A DNA stretch of 54,433 nt from Isosphaeraceae bacterium (GTDB lineage: Bacteria; Planctomycetota; Planctomycetia; Isosphaerales; Isosphaeraceae): NCBI GenBank assembly GCA_025356475.1, contig JANXSX010000149.1:1-54433 (forward strand). Reading direction: 5' to 3'. The notes below the pieces were generated by a model. That model was not told where the DNA came from, searched no databases, and worked only from the letters and a program-made list of their open reading frames with translations. Shown here piece by piece: positions 33,731-43,228 of this stretch. The stretch's first letter is position 1. Every line of letters starts with the position of its first letter. The translations under genes were made by a program, and so were the position numbers.

Positions 33731-35068
33731 ATGGCGGCCTGGCGAATTGCATGCGCAGCAGCGTTTTTCGTCCTCATGACGAGCGGTGTCGCCGTTGCCG
33801 ATCGGATTGTTCTCCGCAGTGGTGGCCAGATCAAAGGCAAGTTGCTCGCGAAGCCAGACGCCTCGGGAAAGCGGGTCGTGATCGGTGAACGGGGTAAGAT
33901 CCCCCTGACCTTCCGTCCCGAACAGATTGCCCAGGTCATTGAAGAGCCTGGACCACTCGATGCCTACGTTCTCAAGCGGAACTCGATCTCCGAGACTGCG
34001 GAAGATCATTACAACCTTGCTCTCTGGTGCGAGTCTACGAAACTCCGCGATCTCGCCGAGCTGCATCTAGAGAAGGCGATTGCTCTCGATTCCTCGTTTG
34101 GGCTGGCGCATCAGAAGCTCGGGCATGTCGAGCAAGACGGGAAATGGCTGACCTCCGACGAAGTGAAAGTGTCGCAGGGGATGGTCAAGATCAAGGGGCG
34201 CTGGGTGACACAGGAGGCTAAGTCCCAACTCGACGCCAAATCTGCATTCACTGCCGAGCAGTCATCCTGGATCAGGAGACTCAAGGTCATTCGGGCCAAC
34301 CTCTTCTCGGAGGACATCGACCGTCGACTGGATGCTGAGGGCCAACTCGCCCAGATTGAGGACACCGCCGCTGTCGGCCCGCTCGTTCGCACCTTTAGCG
34401 GTGATAGCTCACCCTATCGCTCGCTTCTGGCCCGAGTCCTCGGAAAGATTCCCGGACCGGAGTCCGCGTCGAGTCTCGTCGATCTCATGCTGGCCGAAGT
34501 CGATCAGGATGTCCGACAGGCGATCGCCACCGAACTGTCGAGCCGCACGGAAGTCGTGATTGCCGAGCGTCTAAAAGTGGCCTTGGCCTCCAAAAACCTA
34601 GCCGTGCTCAACCGAGCCGCGTGGACACTCGGACAGCTCCGGATGAAGAGCGCGGTGCCAAAGTTGGTTGCTGCACTCACTTCGACAGATTATGAGGTCA
34701 TTGAGGTCCCAACTACAGGGAACGGGTCAAGTTCAGGGAACGGTGGACAAGGCATGTCGATGGGCACGACCTACGTCGTCCCCATGGTAACCGCACGGTA
34801 CGTGGGCAGCGGCTTCTCCGGGACCCAAGTCACCCCCGTACCATTTTCGGGGAATGGCTCGTTCTCAACAGGTAACATGGGTTCAAATGGGGGAGGTCGC
34901 AGCACGATGCCTGTGACCGTACCCTATGTTCACCAGAACGTTGAAGTCCTCGCCGCCCTCCAGAAGTTGACGGGGCAGGATTTCGGTTACGATGCTGTTG
35001 CATGGAAGCGGTGGGTCGCGACACAATTCCATGCTCAAGAACCGACTCGACGCGTTCCGCAACCTTGA
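33731..35068 (+). CDS. Secreted HEAT-repeat protein
   Basis: 445 residues with a signal peptide (RIACAAAFFVLMTSGVAVA). After a short beta segment (DRIVLRSGGQIKGKLLAK), a TPR-like pair (HYNLALWCESTKLRDLAELH...AIALDSSFGLAHQKLGHVE) leads to HEAT-like helices from about residue 200 to 320 (AVGPLVRTFSGDSSPYRSLL, VLNRAAWTLGQLRMKSAVPKLV). A Gly/Ser/Asn-rich linker (330-400) follows and a final helix pair closes the protein. It is probably a periplasmic scaffold. GGAG precedes the ATG by nine bases. Confidence 0.68.
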   Translation: MAAWRIACAAAFFVLMTSGVAVADRIVLRSGGQIKGKLLAKPDASGKRVVIGERGKIPLTFRPEQIAQVIEEPGPLDAYVLKRNSISETAEDHYNLALWCESTKLRDLAELHLEKAIALDSSFGLAHQKLGHVEQDGKWLTSDEVKVSQGMVKIKGRWVTQEAKSQLDAKSAFTAEQSSWIRRLKVIRANLFSEDIDRRLDAEGQLAQIEDTAAVGPLVRTFSGDSSPYRSLLARVLGKIPGPESASSLVDLMLAEVDQDVRQAIATELSSRTEVVIAERLKVALASKNLAVLNRAAWTLGQLRMKSAVPKLVAALTSTDYEVIEVPTTGNGSSSGNGGQGMSMGTTYVVPMVTARYVGSGFSGTQVTPVPFSGNGSFSTGNMGSNGGGRSTMPVTVPYVHQNVEVLAALQKLTGQDFGYDAVAWKRWVATQFHAQEPTRRVPQP

Positions 35069-35096
35069 TCGGTCAGAGTCAGAGAAGGACGTGCCC

Positions 35097-35954
35097 GTGT
35101 CTGAGGAACTAGCCGAGCTGGCCCGAATCGTCCGCCAGCGTCTCGAATTCCTCAAACGGTCGGGGGTCGACTGGCTGCCGAAGTCCGATCTCGTGGTCCA
35201 GGCGATCCGCCGCCCTCCCACTGTCGCTCATATCGCGGCACCTGTCCCTCCTCCCGACGAACCTGCACCTCGCCCTGCGCCGCGTCCGATTCCAGCCCCT
35301 GTCGCAACCGCAGTCCAACCACCAGCTTCACTCTTTGCTGAGCCGATGCTGGAGGGGGGACCAGTCCCGATCTCTGAACGCTCTGCGCAACTTGAGCTGT
35401 TACGGGCTGAGGTGGCGGCGTGCGTGCGCTGCCCCTTGCTCGCCGAGACTCGGACCCAAACCGTCTTCGGTGAAGGAAACCCAGCCCCACGCCTGATGTT
35501 CATCGGCGAGGCTCCCGGGGCCGACGAAGATCGAACGGGGCGACCCTTTGTCGGTAAAGCCGGGCAGTTGCTTACCGACATGATCACGAAAGGCATGGGT
35601 CTTGCGCGTGAGGATGTCTACATTACGAACGTGCTGAAATCACGGCCACCGGAGAATCGAGATCCTGAGCCCGAAGAGATCGCTCATTGCCTTCCGTTCC
35701 TGGAGAGACAGCTTGCGATCGTGCGTCCCGAGTTTATTTGTCTATTGGGTCGAATCGCAGCTCAGAGCCTACTCGACACCTCACTACCGGTCGGCAGACT
35801 GAGAGGGAAATGGCACCGGGTCCGTGGTATCCCGGCCCTGGTCACCTATCACCCTTCCTACCTGTTACGAAATCCACCCGCCAAGAAGGACGCTTGGAAT
35901 GATCTTCAAATTCTAATGAAGGCGATGGGTATCTCTCAACCGGGACGCAAATAG
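35097..35954 (+). CDS. Family 4 uracil-DNA glycosylase (Fe-S type)
   Basis: 285 residues from GTG 35097, which has AGAAGGA seven bases upstream and starts 28 bp after the previous stop; ATG 35031 is the alternative. The N-terminal 95 residues contain a Pro-rich linker. The catalytic domain has CVRCPLL (first two Fe-S Cys), GEAPGADEDRTGRPFVGKAG (motif A), SRPPENRDPEPEEIAHC with the third Cys, FICLLG with the fourth, and VTYHPSYLLRN (motif B). It removes uracil from DNA in base excision repair and carries a 4Fe-4S cluster. Confidence 0.9.
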   Translation: MSEELAELARIVRQRLEFLKRSGVDWLPKSDLVVQAIRRPPTVAHIAAPVPPPDEPAPRPAPRPIPAPVATAVQPPASLFAEPMLEGGPVPISERSAQLELLRAEVAACVRCPLLAETRTQTVFGEGNPAPRLMFIGEAPGADEDRTGRPFVGKAGQLLTDMITKGMGLAREDVYITNVLKSRPPENRDPEPEEIAHCLPFLERQLAIVRPEFICLLGRIAAQSLLDTSLPVGRLRGKWHRVRGIPALVTYHPSYLLRNPPAKKDAWNDLQILMKAMGISQPGRK

Positions 35955-35960
35955 AGGATC

Positions 35961-36323
35961 CTACTGCTCGCCAGGATTTCCGTTGTTTTGGGCTCCCTCA
36001 GAAAGCTTCTTTGCTCGAGACTTACGTGTCTTCTTGTATGTTGATATTGGTTCAGGCTCGGCTGGTGTGGGGGCCATTTCTTCATCGAGCGACTCGGCGG
36101 ACTGTTCGAGTTGAGCGACAAGTAGAGCCAAGAAGTGAAGACGAGTCCCCTGGGTCTCTAGGAACTCATTGAAGGCGAACCCTCCTTCGACAAGGTCCTC
36201 AGCCTTATCAACAATGTCATCAGCCAGCGACTCGACCAGGAGATCCCGGCCCCGCTGAAGAATCTGGACCGCGTCTCTGTACTTGTTGGTCGGGTAGCCA
36301 GACATAACGTTCTTAGCCTCCAT
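35961..36323 (-). CDS. Small conserved hypothetical protein
   Basis: 120 residues from ATG 36323 (MEAKNVMSGYPTNKYRDA). The frame is open further upstream but that part looks non-coding. The core (YRDAVQILQRGRDLLVESLAD, GGFAFNEFLETQGTRLHFL, LLVAQLEQSAESLDEE) is helical and amphipathic, probably a coiled-coil or helical bundle. The tail is basic and Lys-rich. No membrane segment or enzyme motif. I do not recognise the function. It converges on the uracil-DNA glycosylase gene (6-bp gap) and follows the YheT gene on the same strand. Confidence 0.6.
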   Translation of the reverse strand: MEAKNVMSGYPTNKYRDAVQILQRGRDLLVESLADDIVDKAEDLVEGGFAFNEFLETQGTRLHFLALLVAQLEQSAESLDEEMAPTPAEPEPISTYKKTRKSRAKKLSEGAQNNGNPGEQ

Positions 36324-36392
36324 GTCGATCGTCTTGAGGTGAGTATGACGCGGTTTGCAGCGGGACCAAAGAATCGACAGGATGAACAATTC

Positions 36393-37415
36393 TCAAGTTC
36401 GCTTCCAGTGGTTCTCTAGCCAGGTGATCAGGCGGGAGTCGAGCCAGCGACTACCGCCTCCATCGATTCTACGGCTGACGTAACCGAGGTGACCTCCGAA
36501 GGGGACCAATTCCATCTCTAACGTCGAGGAAACTTCCAGATTGTCGAACGATTCCGCAGGAATAAATGGGTCGTCAAGGGCGTGAACAATCACTCCCGGC
36601 AAAGCGACGCGACCCAACATCGGCCCAGCGCTCGATTGAGCATAGTAGTCTTCCGCATCGCGGAAGCCGTTCCTAGGCGCAACATAGAGATTGTCGAACT
36701 CCCACAACGTTTTTACACCCGCCAGACCGGTAGGTCCCAGGTCGGGGAAATGTTGATGGAGCTTCTCCACCTGCCTCACCAAGCTCGATAAGAAGTTGCG
36801 ATGATAACGATGGTTCTCGGGTTTTAAGATCGCCTGGGAGCATAAGGAAAGGTCAACGGGAGGATTAGCGGCAAGAACGCAATCCAAACCGCGGACCGGA
36901 TCGCCGGCTGCCTCACTTGCAAGTTTGAGTGCAAGATTCGCGCCAATTGAGAAACCCACCAGAGCAATCGGTGAGGCCATAGCGCCTGCCGCAAGCGTTT
37001 CAATAACCCCTCTGACATCGTCAGTACTACCTGCGTGGTAGGTTTTCCTCGCGAGGCCGAACCCCTGACCTGCACTCCTGAGATTCATGCGAACGACGCG
37101 GACACCTCGCTCGTAGAGGCGCATTCCAAAGCGAACGACATAACTGGCTCGCGAGCAACCTCCGAGTCCATGCAGGAGGACTGCGGCTGGATCGCCCGGA
37201 TTCCATCCTGACGGAATCGAATCCTCCACGAGAATCGCATCGCCATCCGGCATGGGCACTTGCCAGGAACGCGACGGCAAGCGCAGCCATCCGCTCGGCC
37301 AATAGACACCAGCCAATGTCTGGGCATGTGGTCCAGGAAACCAAGGGTGTGGCTGGAATGGAGGGAACGAGCTCGGCTTTGCAGCATCGTGCGGTCGGAT
37401 CAGAGCACTCGACAT
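36393..37415 (-). CDS. YheT-family alpha/beta hydrolase
   Basis: 340 residues. The oxyanion/elbow region AVLLHGLGGCSRASYVVRFG leads to the nucleophile GFSIGANLALKLA near residue 180. The acid is in VIVHALDDPFIPA and the catalytic His in PFGGHLGYVSRR. Order and length match the YheT/ABHD1-3 esterase family, whose bacterial members are poorly characterised and may act on lipid or acyl substrates. It precedes the small hypothetical gene on the same strand. Confidence 0.88.
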   Translation of the reverse strand: MSSALIRPHDAAKPSSFPPFQPHPWFPGPHAQTLAGVYWPSGWLRLPSRSWQVPMPDGDAILVEDSIPSGWNPGDPAAVLLHGLGGCSRASYVVRFGMRLYERGVRVVRMNLRSAGQGFGLARKTYHAGSTDDVRGVIETLAAGAMASPIALVGFSIGANLALKLASEAAGDPVRGLDCVLAANPPVDLSLCSQAILKPENHRYHRNFLSSLVRQVEKLHQHFPDLGPTGLAGVKTLWEFDNLYVAPRNGFRDAEDYYAQSSAGPMLGRVALPGVIVHALDDPFIPAESFDNLEVSSTLEMELVPFGGHLGYVSRRIDGGGSRWLDSRLITWLENHWKRT

Positions 37416-37511
37416 AACGATGACACCAGATCACGCTGGATAACGGTCAAAATCAGCCACGTCAACTTGAATGTAACAAGGGTCCGCATTGCTGTCTATT
37501 TCTCATCGCCA

Positions 37512-38573
37512 TCAAGGGCGAACAGCACGGATGCGATGATTGTTGGTATCACCGATGACAATTGTCCCATCAGGAGCGACTGCGACTCCATGAGGTCGGT
37601 CGAGCTGGGCCTTTAGGGCCGATTCCCCATCACCCAAACCGCCACGTTGGCCAGAGCCAGCGACGGTCGTGATCATGTTTGTCTTCAGATCGATGTGGCG
37701 GATCGTCTGATTCTCCGTGTCTACGATCAGGATGTTGCCGAGCCGGTCAAGGCATAATTCCTTCGGGCCATCAAACGTCGCAGCCAAAGCTGGGCCTCCG
37801 TCCCCTGAATTCCCCTTCTTCCCGGTCCCGGCGATCGTTCGGATGATCCCGCTTGAAGGGTCAACCACTCGGAGCCGGTTCCCATTTCGTTCGAGGATAT
37901 AAACCGAGCCATCAGAGGCAGCTTCAACCGCTCTTGGCCCATTGATCGAGGCTTGCGACGCTGGACCGCCATCGCCCAAATCCTTGCTTTGGCCGTCGCC
38001 CGCGAACGTCGTGATCAAGCCTGAGCCCAGGTCTAGCTTCCGAATGCGATGCCCGGTGACATCGGCGACATACAGATTCTCACCCATGATCGCAATCCCG
38101 TTGGGTTCCGCCAGCCCGGCCTTCGGACCCGGCCCGTTATCACCTGACGTCAGCTTCGAGCCATCGCCCGCGACGGTGGTGATGACCCCAGTTGAGGCTT
38201 CAACCTTCCGGATCCTTCGATTCAGCCGATCCACGATATAGAGGTTGTTCAACCTGTCGAAAGCCAGGCCATAGGGCTCGTTGAGCTTGGCCTTGTTCGC
38301 CGGTCCTCCGTCACCATCGAACCCCTTCTGCCCAGAACCGGCGACCGTAATGATCAGCCCGGACTTGGCATCAACCTTCCGAATCCGATGGTTGAACGTG
38401 TCGGAGAGGTAAAGGTGGCCATCGCGATCGTAGGCAACGTCAAAGGGTTGGTCGAGCTCTGCCAAACGTGCAGGGCTGCCGTCGCCAGCTCCCCCCTGGC
38501 GGCCACTTCCCACGATCGTGGAGATCGTCGGGTCGGCGAACATCAGACAAAAAAGGGTCAGCCCGGCAAGCAT
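37512..38573 (-). CDS. Secreted NHL-repeat beta-propeller protein
   Basis: 353 residues with a short signal peptide (LAGLTLFCLMFADPT). Six NHL repeats of about 56 residues follow, each built on the pattern ITTVAGxGxxGxxGDGGPAxxAxLxxPxG with IxVADTxNHRIRKV, for example LYLSDTFNHRIRKVDAKSG and VIGDTNNHRIRAV at the C-terminus. This is a six-bladed propeller, probably a periplasmic or extracellular binding scaffold. No catalytic domain is attached. It is separated from lutC by 21 bp on the same strand, but there is no functional reason to group them. Confidence 0.86.
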   Translation of the reverse strand: MLAGLTLFCLMFADPTISTIVGSGRQGGAGDGSPARLAELDQPFDVAYDRDGHLYLSDTFNHRIRKVDAKSGLIITVAGSGQKGFDGDGGPANKAKLNEPYGLAFDRLNNLYIVDRLNRRIRKVEASTGVITTVAGDGSKLTSGDNGPGPKAGLAEPNGIAIMGENLYVADVTGHRIRKLDLGSGLITTFAGDGQSKDLGDGGPASQASINGPRAVEAASDGSVYILERNGNRLRVVDPSSGIIRTIAGTGKKGNSGDGGPALAATFDGPKELCLDRLGNILIVDTENQTIRHIDLKTNMITTVAGSGQRGGLGDGESALKAQLDRPHGVAVAPDGTIVIGDTNNHRIRAVRP

Positions 38574-38594
38574 AATCAGACTCCGTTACGGTGC

Positions 38595-39242
38595 TTACAC
38601 ATTATCGACCACCAAGACATGCAGTGTCCGAGGGCCGTGAACCCCCTCGACGCGGTTCAACTCAATGTCGGAGGTCGCTGAGGGGCCTGAGATGAACGTC
38701 ATTGGCCGGGTCGAGGTGGCACTTAGTGCGCGAAATGCCTCCGGGACCATGCCGACGACCTGATCCGCGAACACCACGCAGAGGTGATAGTCCGGGAGTA
38801 AGGTCAAGACTCGTCGCCCCTGAGCCACCCCGGCGTCGAGCACGATCGTACCCGTCTGAGCGATCGCCAGCGCGCAGCCGGTAAGGATGCCATCAACATG
38901 ATCTAACTGGTCATAAGTCAGCCCTGGATCACGAAGGATCTCAACGCCGGACGGAGGCCAGTCCGCAGGCAGGTCGGCTGGGACGGCCAATCGGGTCATG
39001 CCTCGCGAGTGGCACGCGTCCTTGATCGCTTCAACGAGCTCATTCTGATTGACCCGTCGGACGACCGCCTTGTATTCGGCGACCCGTTCCATGAACTGCT
39101 CGATGATCCCATGTCGCGAGGAGTCCGAGTTCGCGACCAAGTAGTTGCGATGGACCACCACATCTTCGGGTTGTTCCGACTCAGGAACATCGCGGATCGC
39201 CGATCGAATCCGCTCCAGGACCTGGTCGCGTGCGGTTGTCAT
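38595..39242 (-). CDS. lutC: Lactate utilization protein C (LUD domain)
   Basis: 215 residues from ATG 39242, overlapping the lutB stop (ATGA). LUD-domain features are GILTGCALAIAQTGTIVLDAG and LLPDYHLCVVFADQVV near the centre, with FISGPSATSDIELNRVEGVHG at the end, shared with LutB. With LutA and LutB it forms the iron-sulfur L-lactate dehydrogenase complex, feeding electrons to the respiratory chain. Confidence 0.93.
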   Translation of the reverse strand: MTTARDQVLERIRSAIRDVPESEQPEDVVVHRNYLVANSDSSRHGIIEQFMERVAEYKAVVRRVNQNELVEAIKDACHSRGMTRLAVPADLPADWPPSGVEILRDPGLTYDQLDHVDGILTGCALAIAQTGTIVLDAGVAQGRRVLTLLPDYHLCVVFADQVVGMVPEAFRALSATSTRPMTFISGPSATSDIELNRVEGVHGPRTLHVLVVDNV

Positions 39243-40675
39243 GTTCGAGTTCTCCACCACTCGCGGAAGCTCTGCTCGGGGACTGGCACGAGGTCACGCA
39301 TCGCCGACCAATCGGCCACGGGACCGGGTAGGTGCTCGATCGTGCCATTCTTAACGAGCGGCCACTGGCCGATTCGCCCCAAGCGTTGGGCAGTCTCAAA
39401 GCGACCTGGCTCGCGGAAGGTCCAAGCCAGTAATTTCATCGCAAGCCCTTCGGGGTCAAGTCTACCTCGCAGTCCCTCTTGATCTTGCTTGTGGCGGACG
39501 ACCTTACCACGGAGGTGGATCAGGATCTCAGGGATATTAATTTTGACTGGGCAGACCTCGTAGCAGGCCCCACAGAGCGAAGACGCATAGGGTAAGGAAG
39601 GGGCGTTCTGCTCGCCAACAAGCAGCGGAGTCAGGATCGCACCGATCGGCCCAGGGTAGACCGAGTTGTACGCATGGCCCCCTGTCCGTTCATAGACAGG
39701 ACAAATGTTCAAGCAAGCGCTACAGCGAATGCAATAGAGCGACTCCCGACCATGGGGATCGGCGAGGGCTCTGGTTCGTCCGTTATCGAGCAAGATCAGG
39801 TGGAATTCCTGGGGACCGTCGCCAGGAGTGACCCCGGTCCAGAACGACGTATACGGATTCATCCGTTCCGCAGTCGACGACCGAGGGAGGAGTTGCATGA
39901 AGACTTCAAGATCGTTCCACTCGGGAATGACCTTCTCAATGCCCATGACCGAGACGAGGACGTTCGGCAAAGTCAGGCACATCCTGCCGTTCCCTTCCGA
40001 CTCGACGACACAAACGGTTCCTGTCTCCGCAATGGCGAAATTCGCACCACTCACAGCCATCGTCGTCGTGAGGAACTTCTTGCGGAGATGTTCGCGGGCG
40101 ACTCGCGCGAGTTCCTTGGGCTCGTCAGACAGGTTCTCAGCCCCGAGTTTTTCGCGGAAAAGCTCGCGGATCTCGGACCGATTCTTGTGGATGGCCGGTA
40201 CGAGGATGTGGGATGAGCGATCTCCTGCCAGTTGAACGATCAGCTCGGCAAGGTCGGTCTCAGTGACTTCAATTCCCGCTGCCTCCAGCTCCGCGTTCAG
40301 GCCAATCTCATCCGTGGTGAGCGATTTCACCTTGATCACAGCCTTGACGTCATGACTCTTGGCGACGTCCGCGACGATTTTGCGAGCTTCCTCGGCATCC
40401 CGCGCCCAGTGGACTTGGCCTCCAGCCTGCTGGACCGAGGCTTCAAGCTGGATCAAGGCTCGGTCGAGGTGCCGGATCGTCCGCTCTTTGATCGCACGCC
40501 CCGCCTCTCGGAGCCCTTCCCAGTCCGGCATCTCGGCGACGACCAGCTCACGCTTGCCGCGAATGGTCCGAGTCGCTTTTCCCATGTTTCGTCGGAGCTG
40601 CGCATTGGCGAGCGAGACTTTGGCCGCATCTTGAAACGGGATCGGCGGTGCCGTCGGCAATCCTTCAGAGCCCAT
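39239..40675 (-). CDS. lutB: Lactate utilization iron-sulfur protein B
   Basis: 478 residues. The N-terminal LUD domain (to about 300) includes GANFAIAETGTVCVVESEGNG. Two 4Fe-4S motifs follow, CIRCSACLNICPVYERTGGH near 315 and LCGACYEVCPVKINIPE near 368. GGAGGA five bases upstream fixes the ATG at 40675, which overlaps lutA by 11 bp. It is the electron-transfer subunit of the LutABC lactate oxidase. Confidence 0.93.
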   Translation of the reverse strand: MGSEGLPTAPPIPFQDAAKVSLANAQLRRNMGKATRTIRGKRELVVAEMPDWEGLREAGRAIKERTIRHLDRALIQLEASVQQAGGQVHWARDAEEARKIVADVAKSHDVKAVIKVKSLTTDEIGLNAELEAAGIEVTETDLAELIVQLAGDRSSHILVPAIHKNRSEIRELFREKLGAENLSDEPKELARVAREHLRKKFLTTTMAVSGANFAIAETGTVCVVESEGNGRMCLTLPNVLVSVMGIEKVIPEWNDLEVFMQLLPRSSTAERMNPYTSFWTGVTPGDGPQEFHLILLDNGRTRALADPHGRESLYCIRCSACLNICPVYERTGGHAYNSVYPGPIGAILTPLLVGEQNAPSLPYASSLCGACYEVCPVKINIPEILIHLRGKVVRHKQDQEGLRGRLDPEGLAMKLLAWTFREPGRFETAQRLGRIGQWPLVKNGTIEHLPGPVADWSAMRDLVPVPEQSFREWWRTRT

Positions 40676-41420
40676 GGCGATCCTCCGTTTCCGTCCCTGT
40701 CGAGGCCAGAATTTCGGCGAGATGGATTGTCCCCACCCCTGCTCTCTGCCGATGCAAAGCTCCGCCGATATGCATCAAACACGAGTTGTCGGCCGAGCAA
40801 CAGACTTCCGCCTTCGTTTCCAAGACGCAACGGAGCTTGTCGCCTAGCATCGCCATGGAGGTGTCCGAATTCTTGACGGCGAAGGTCCCGCCAAAACCAC
40901 AGCACTCCGTGGCCTGGGGAAGCTCAACCAGGTCGATACCCCGGACTGCACGGAGCAACCTCAACGGGGCATCGCCCACCTTGAGCATCCGCAGGGAATG
41001 ACATGTCGGGTGATACGTAACCCTGTGTGGGTAATAGGCCCCAACGTCCTCGACTCCCAGTTTTCCGACCAGAAACTCCGAGAGTTCAAAGACACGAGGC
41101 CTAAGGGCCTCGACCTCTTCAGCGAGCTTGGGATCGTTGGCCAACTCTGCCGCCGCTGGGTAGAGGTGTCGAACCATCCCCACGCACGAGGCGGATGGAG
41201 AGACCACAACCTCCGCCTCGCGAAACACGTCGACAAAGTGACGGACCAGGGGGATCGCCTCCCGCTGGTAGCCGGTGTTGTAGTGCATCTGGCCACAGCA
41301 GGTCTGCCCCATCGGGAACTCAACCGTATGGCCGAGGCGCTCGAGCAGCCGCACGACCGCACGACCTGTCTCGGGGAACATCGTGTCGTTGAAACACGTA
41401 ATAAACAGCGAAATTCGCAT
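40665..41420 (-). CDS. lutA: Lactate utilization protein A (CCG-domain)
   Basis: 251 residues from ATG 41420 (MRISLFITCFNDTMFPETG); the open frame continues 19 codons upstream without homology. Two cysteine-rich CCG motifs are visible, GQTCCGQMHYN near 56 and ATECCGFGGTFAVK near 190, with extra Cys in SASCVGM and CCSADNSCLMHIGG. Such domains ligate a non-cubane or 4Fe-4S cluster and transfer electrons. First gene of lutA-lutB-lutC, divergent from the Ser/Thr kinase gene. Confidence 0.93.
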   Translation of the reverse strand: MRISLFITCFNDTMFPETGRAVVRLLERLGHTVEFPMGQTCCGQMHYNTGYQREAIPLVRHFVDVFREAEVVVSPSASCVGMVRHLYPAAAELANDPKLAEEVEALRPRVFELSEFLVGKLGVEDVGAYYPHRVTYHPTCHSLRMLKVGDAPLRLLRAVRGIDLVELPQATECCGFGGTFAVKNSDTSMAMLGDKLRCVLETKAEVCCSADNSCLMHIGGALHRQRAGVGTIHLAEILASTGTETEDRHGL

Positions 41421-41722
41421 AAATAACACTGGCTGGCTGAATACGTGACCGTCACTATCGGCAGCCAGAGCCGTCACAAGGCAACCGGCACCTCACTTCC
41501 TATATAGGGTAGCCGGAACTCAGAGCCGAGGCGACCCTCCCCTACCGAATCCATCCCGAAAGCGTTCCGACTCGTTCCAAACCCCGTCCCTTTGAGGTCT
41601 TCGGTTGCGTCGCCTTTCGGGGATGATAAGATAGGCTTCACGGGTCAGTCGTCCGGGCGGTGACCTCTCCTCTTCTCTCTCTCCCGAAACACACGCTAGC
41701 CGTTCCATCAGGACATCAATTC
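41421..41722. other. Divergent intergenic region, lutA to kinase
   Basis: 302 bp that must hold the promoters of lutABC (minus) and of the kinase gene (plus). A CCTATATAGGG stretch (41499-41509) is a short palindrome and the most AT-rich point. I recognise no LutR-type operator or riboswitch. Confidence 0.4.
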
Positions 41723-43228
41723 ATGTCGGATTTCGATGCCGAGATGCTGATCGAACAAGCAAGCTTGTTGGGCCTGATCACGCGTGAGCAAGCGCGGGAA
41801 GCGCGGGCTGGGGCAGATGATGGTTCGATTGATGCAATGAGTCGCTCGCTCGCCCGTAACGAGTTCATGACGAGCTGGCAGATGGACAAGATACGGAAGG
41901 GCGAAGTCGAAGGCTTCTTCTACGGCGGATGCAAAATTCTCTTCCACATCGCCGAGGGAACATTTGCCCGCGTGTACCGGGGCCGGAAGATGCCCGGGAA
42001 CCAATCGGTCGCGGTCAAGGTACTCCGCCAACGCTTCGTCTCCGAAGCGGGGGCGATCGAGCGGTTCAACCAGGAGGCCGAGCACGGCATCAAGCTCGTC
42101 CACCCGAATATTGTTCGCACGTACGAATACGGTAATGAAAATCAAAAGTATTACATGATCATGGAGTATGTCGAAGGGACGAACCTTCGTGAGTTCCTCC
42201 AAATTCGCGGTCGGCTCACAGAACAGGAAGCTCTCCCCCTGTTGGTAGGCCTTGCTGGGGCTCTGAAGTACGCCAACTCGCTGGGTGTGACCCACCGGGA
42301 TATCAAGGGAACGAATATTTTGATCAGTAATAATGGAGTGGCGAAGCTGGTCGACTTCGGTCTGGCGACCCTCCGAGTCGAGGGGGATAAGAAAGTCAAC
42401 GCTGCCCACGGCCAGCGAACCGTCGATTATTCCGCACTCGAACGGACCTGTGGAAGTCCCAAGGGCGACCCCCGATCGGATATCTTCTTTTTAGGTTGCG
42501 TCTTCTATCAGATGCTGACGGGCACCCTGCCGCTTCCTGAGGTGGAAACGAAGGACATGCTCGCCAAAATGCTCAAGCGGAGCTTTGGCGCAATCAAGCC
42601 ACTTTCGGAGCATCGCCAAGCCCCTTCGCCTGAGCTTTGCGAAATCATCGAAACGATGATGCGGATCGACGTCAAGCAACGCTACCAGAGCATGGATCAG
42701 GCGGCCGAAGCGCTAACCAAGCATCTGTCGTCTGCCTCATTCCAGAAACCGACGGCAGGCGCAGCCAAACAGAAACAAAAGGTGGTCGATGCGGTTGTTG
42801 ATACCGACTCCGATGATTTTGAACTCCAAGCGTTTGAGATGAAGGCTCACGGTGGTAAGAGCTTGCTGTGTGTTGAAATCCAACCGGACATCCAAGAGGC
42901 ATTTCGCAAATCTCTCTCGAAGCTAGGCTACCGCGTCTGGTTGGTTGGCGACCCAGAACGCGCTGCCGAGCGCTATCGCGAGTCCCCCTCCGACGCCGTG
43001 ATCTTCGACGCCGATGGACTTGGCGACGAGGCTCTCGACGCATTCCTCGACATGCACGAGAAAGCCCATGATGATGGGCATGACCTGGCCGCTCTCGTCT
43101 TGCTCGGGCCTCGTCAGCATTATCTCGCCGGCAAATTGCCTACCGACGATCGACTTGTTGTCCTCACCAAGCCGGTCAAAATGAAGCAAGTTCAGGACGC
43201 CATCTCCGAGCTTGTCCCCCTCGTTTGA
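41723..43228 (+). CDS. Ser/Thr protein kinase with C-terminal receiver-like domain
   Basis: 501 residues from ATG 41723. Residues 1-65 form the helical N-terminal segment common in planctomycete kinases (FMTSWQMDKIRKGEVEGFFY). The kinase domain spans about 70-335: glycine loop IAEGTFARVYRG, ATP Lys in VAVKVL, catalytic loop THRDIKGTN and DFGLATL. Residues 375-501 look like a CheY fold: CVEIQPD for the acidic strand, VIFDADG for the phospho-acceptor position and VVLTKPVKM for the conserved Lys. The acidic pair is incomplete (Glu...Asp), so it may be a pseudo-receiver. No membrane helix is present, so the protein is cytoplasmic. Confidence 0.82.
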   Translation: MSDFDAEMLIEQASLLGLITREQAREARAGADDGSIDAMSRSLARNEFMTSWQMDKIRKGEVEGFFYGGCKILFHIAEGTFARVYRGRKMPGNQSVAVKVLRQRFVSEAGAIERFNQEAEHGIKLVHPNIVRTYEYGNENQKYYMIMEYVEGTNLREFLQIRGRLTEQEALPLLVGLAGALKYANSLGVTHRDIKGTNILISNNGVAKLVDFGLATLRVEGDKKVNAAHGQRTVDYSALERTCGSPKGDPRSDIFFLGCVFYQMLTGTLPLPEVETKDMLAKMLKRSFGAIKPLSEHRQAPSPELCEIIETMMRIDVKQRYQSMDQAAEALTKHLSSASFQKPTAGAAKQKQKVVDAVVDTDSDDFELQAFEMKAHGGKSLLCVEIQPDIQEAFRKSLSKLGYRVWLVGDPERAAERYRESPSDAVIFDADGLGDEALDAFLDMHEKAHDDGHDLAALVLLGPRQHYLAGKLPTDDRLVVLTKPVKMKQVQDAISELVPLV

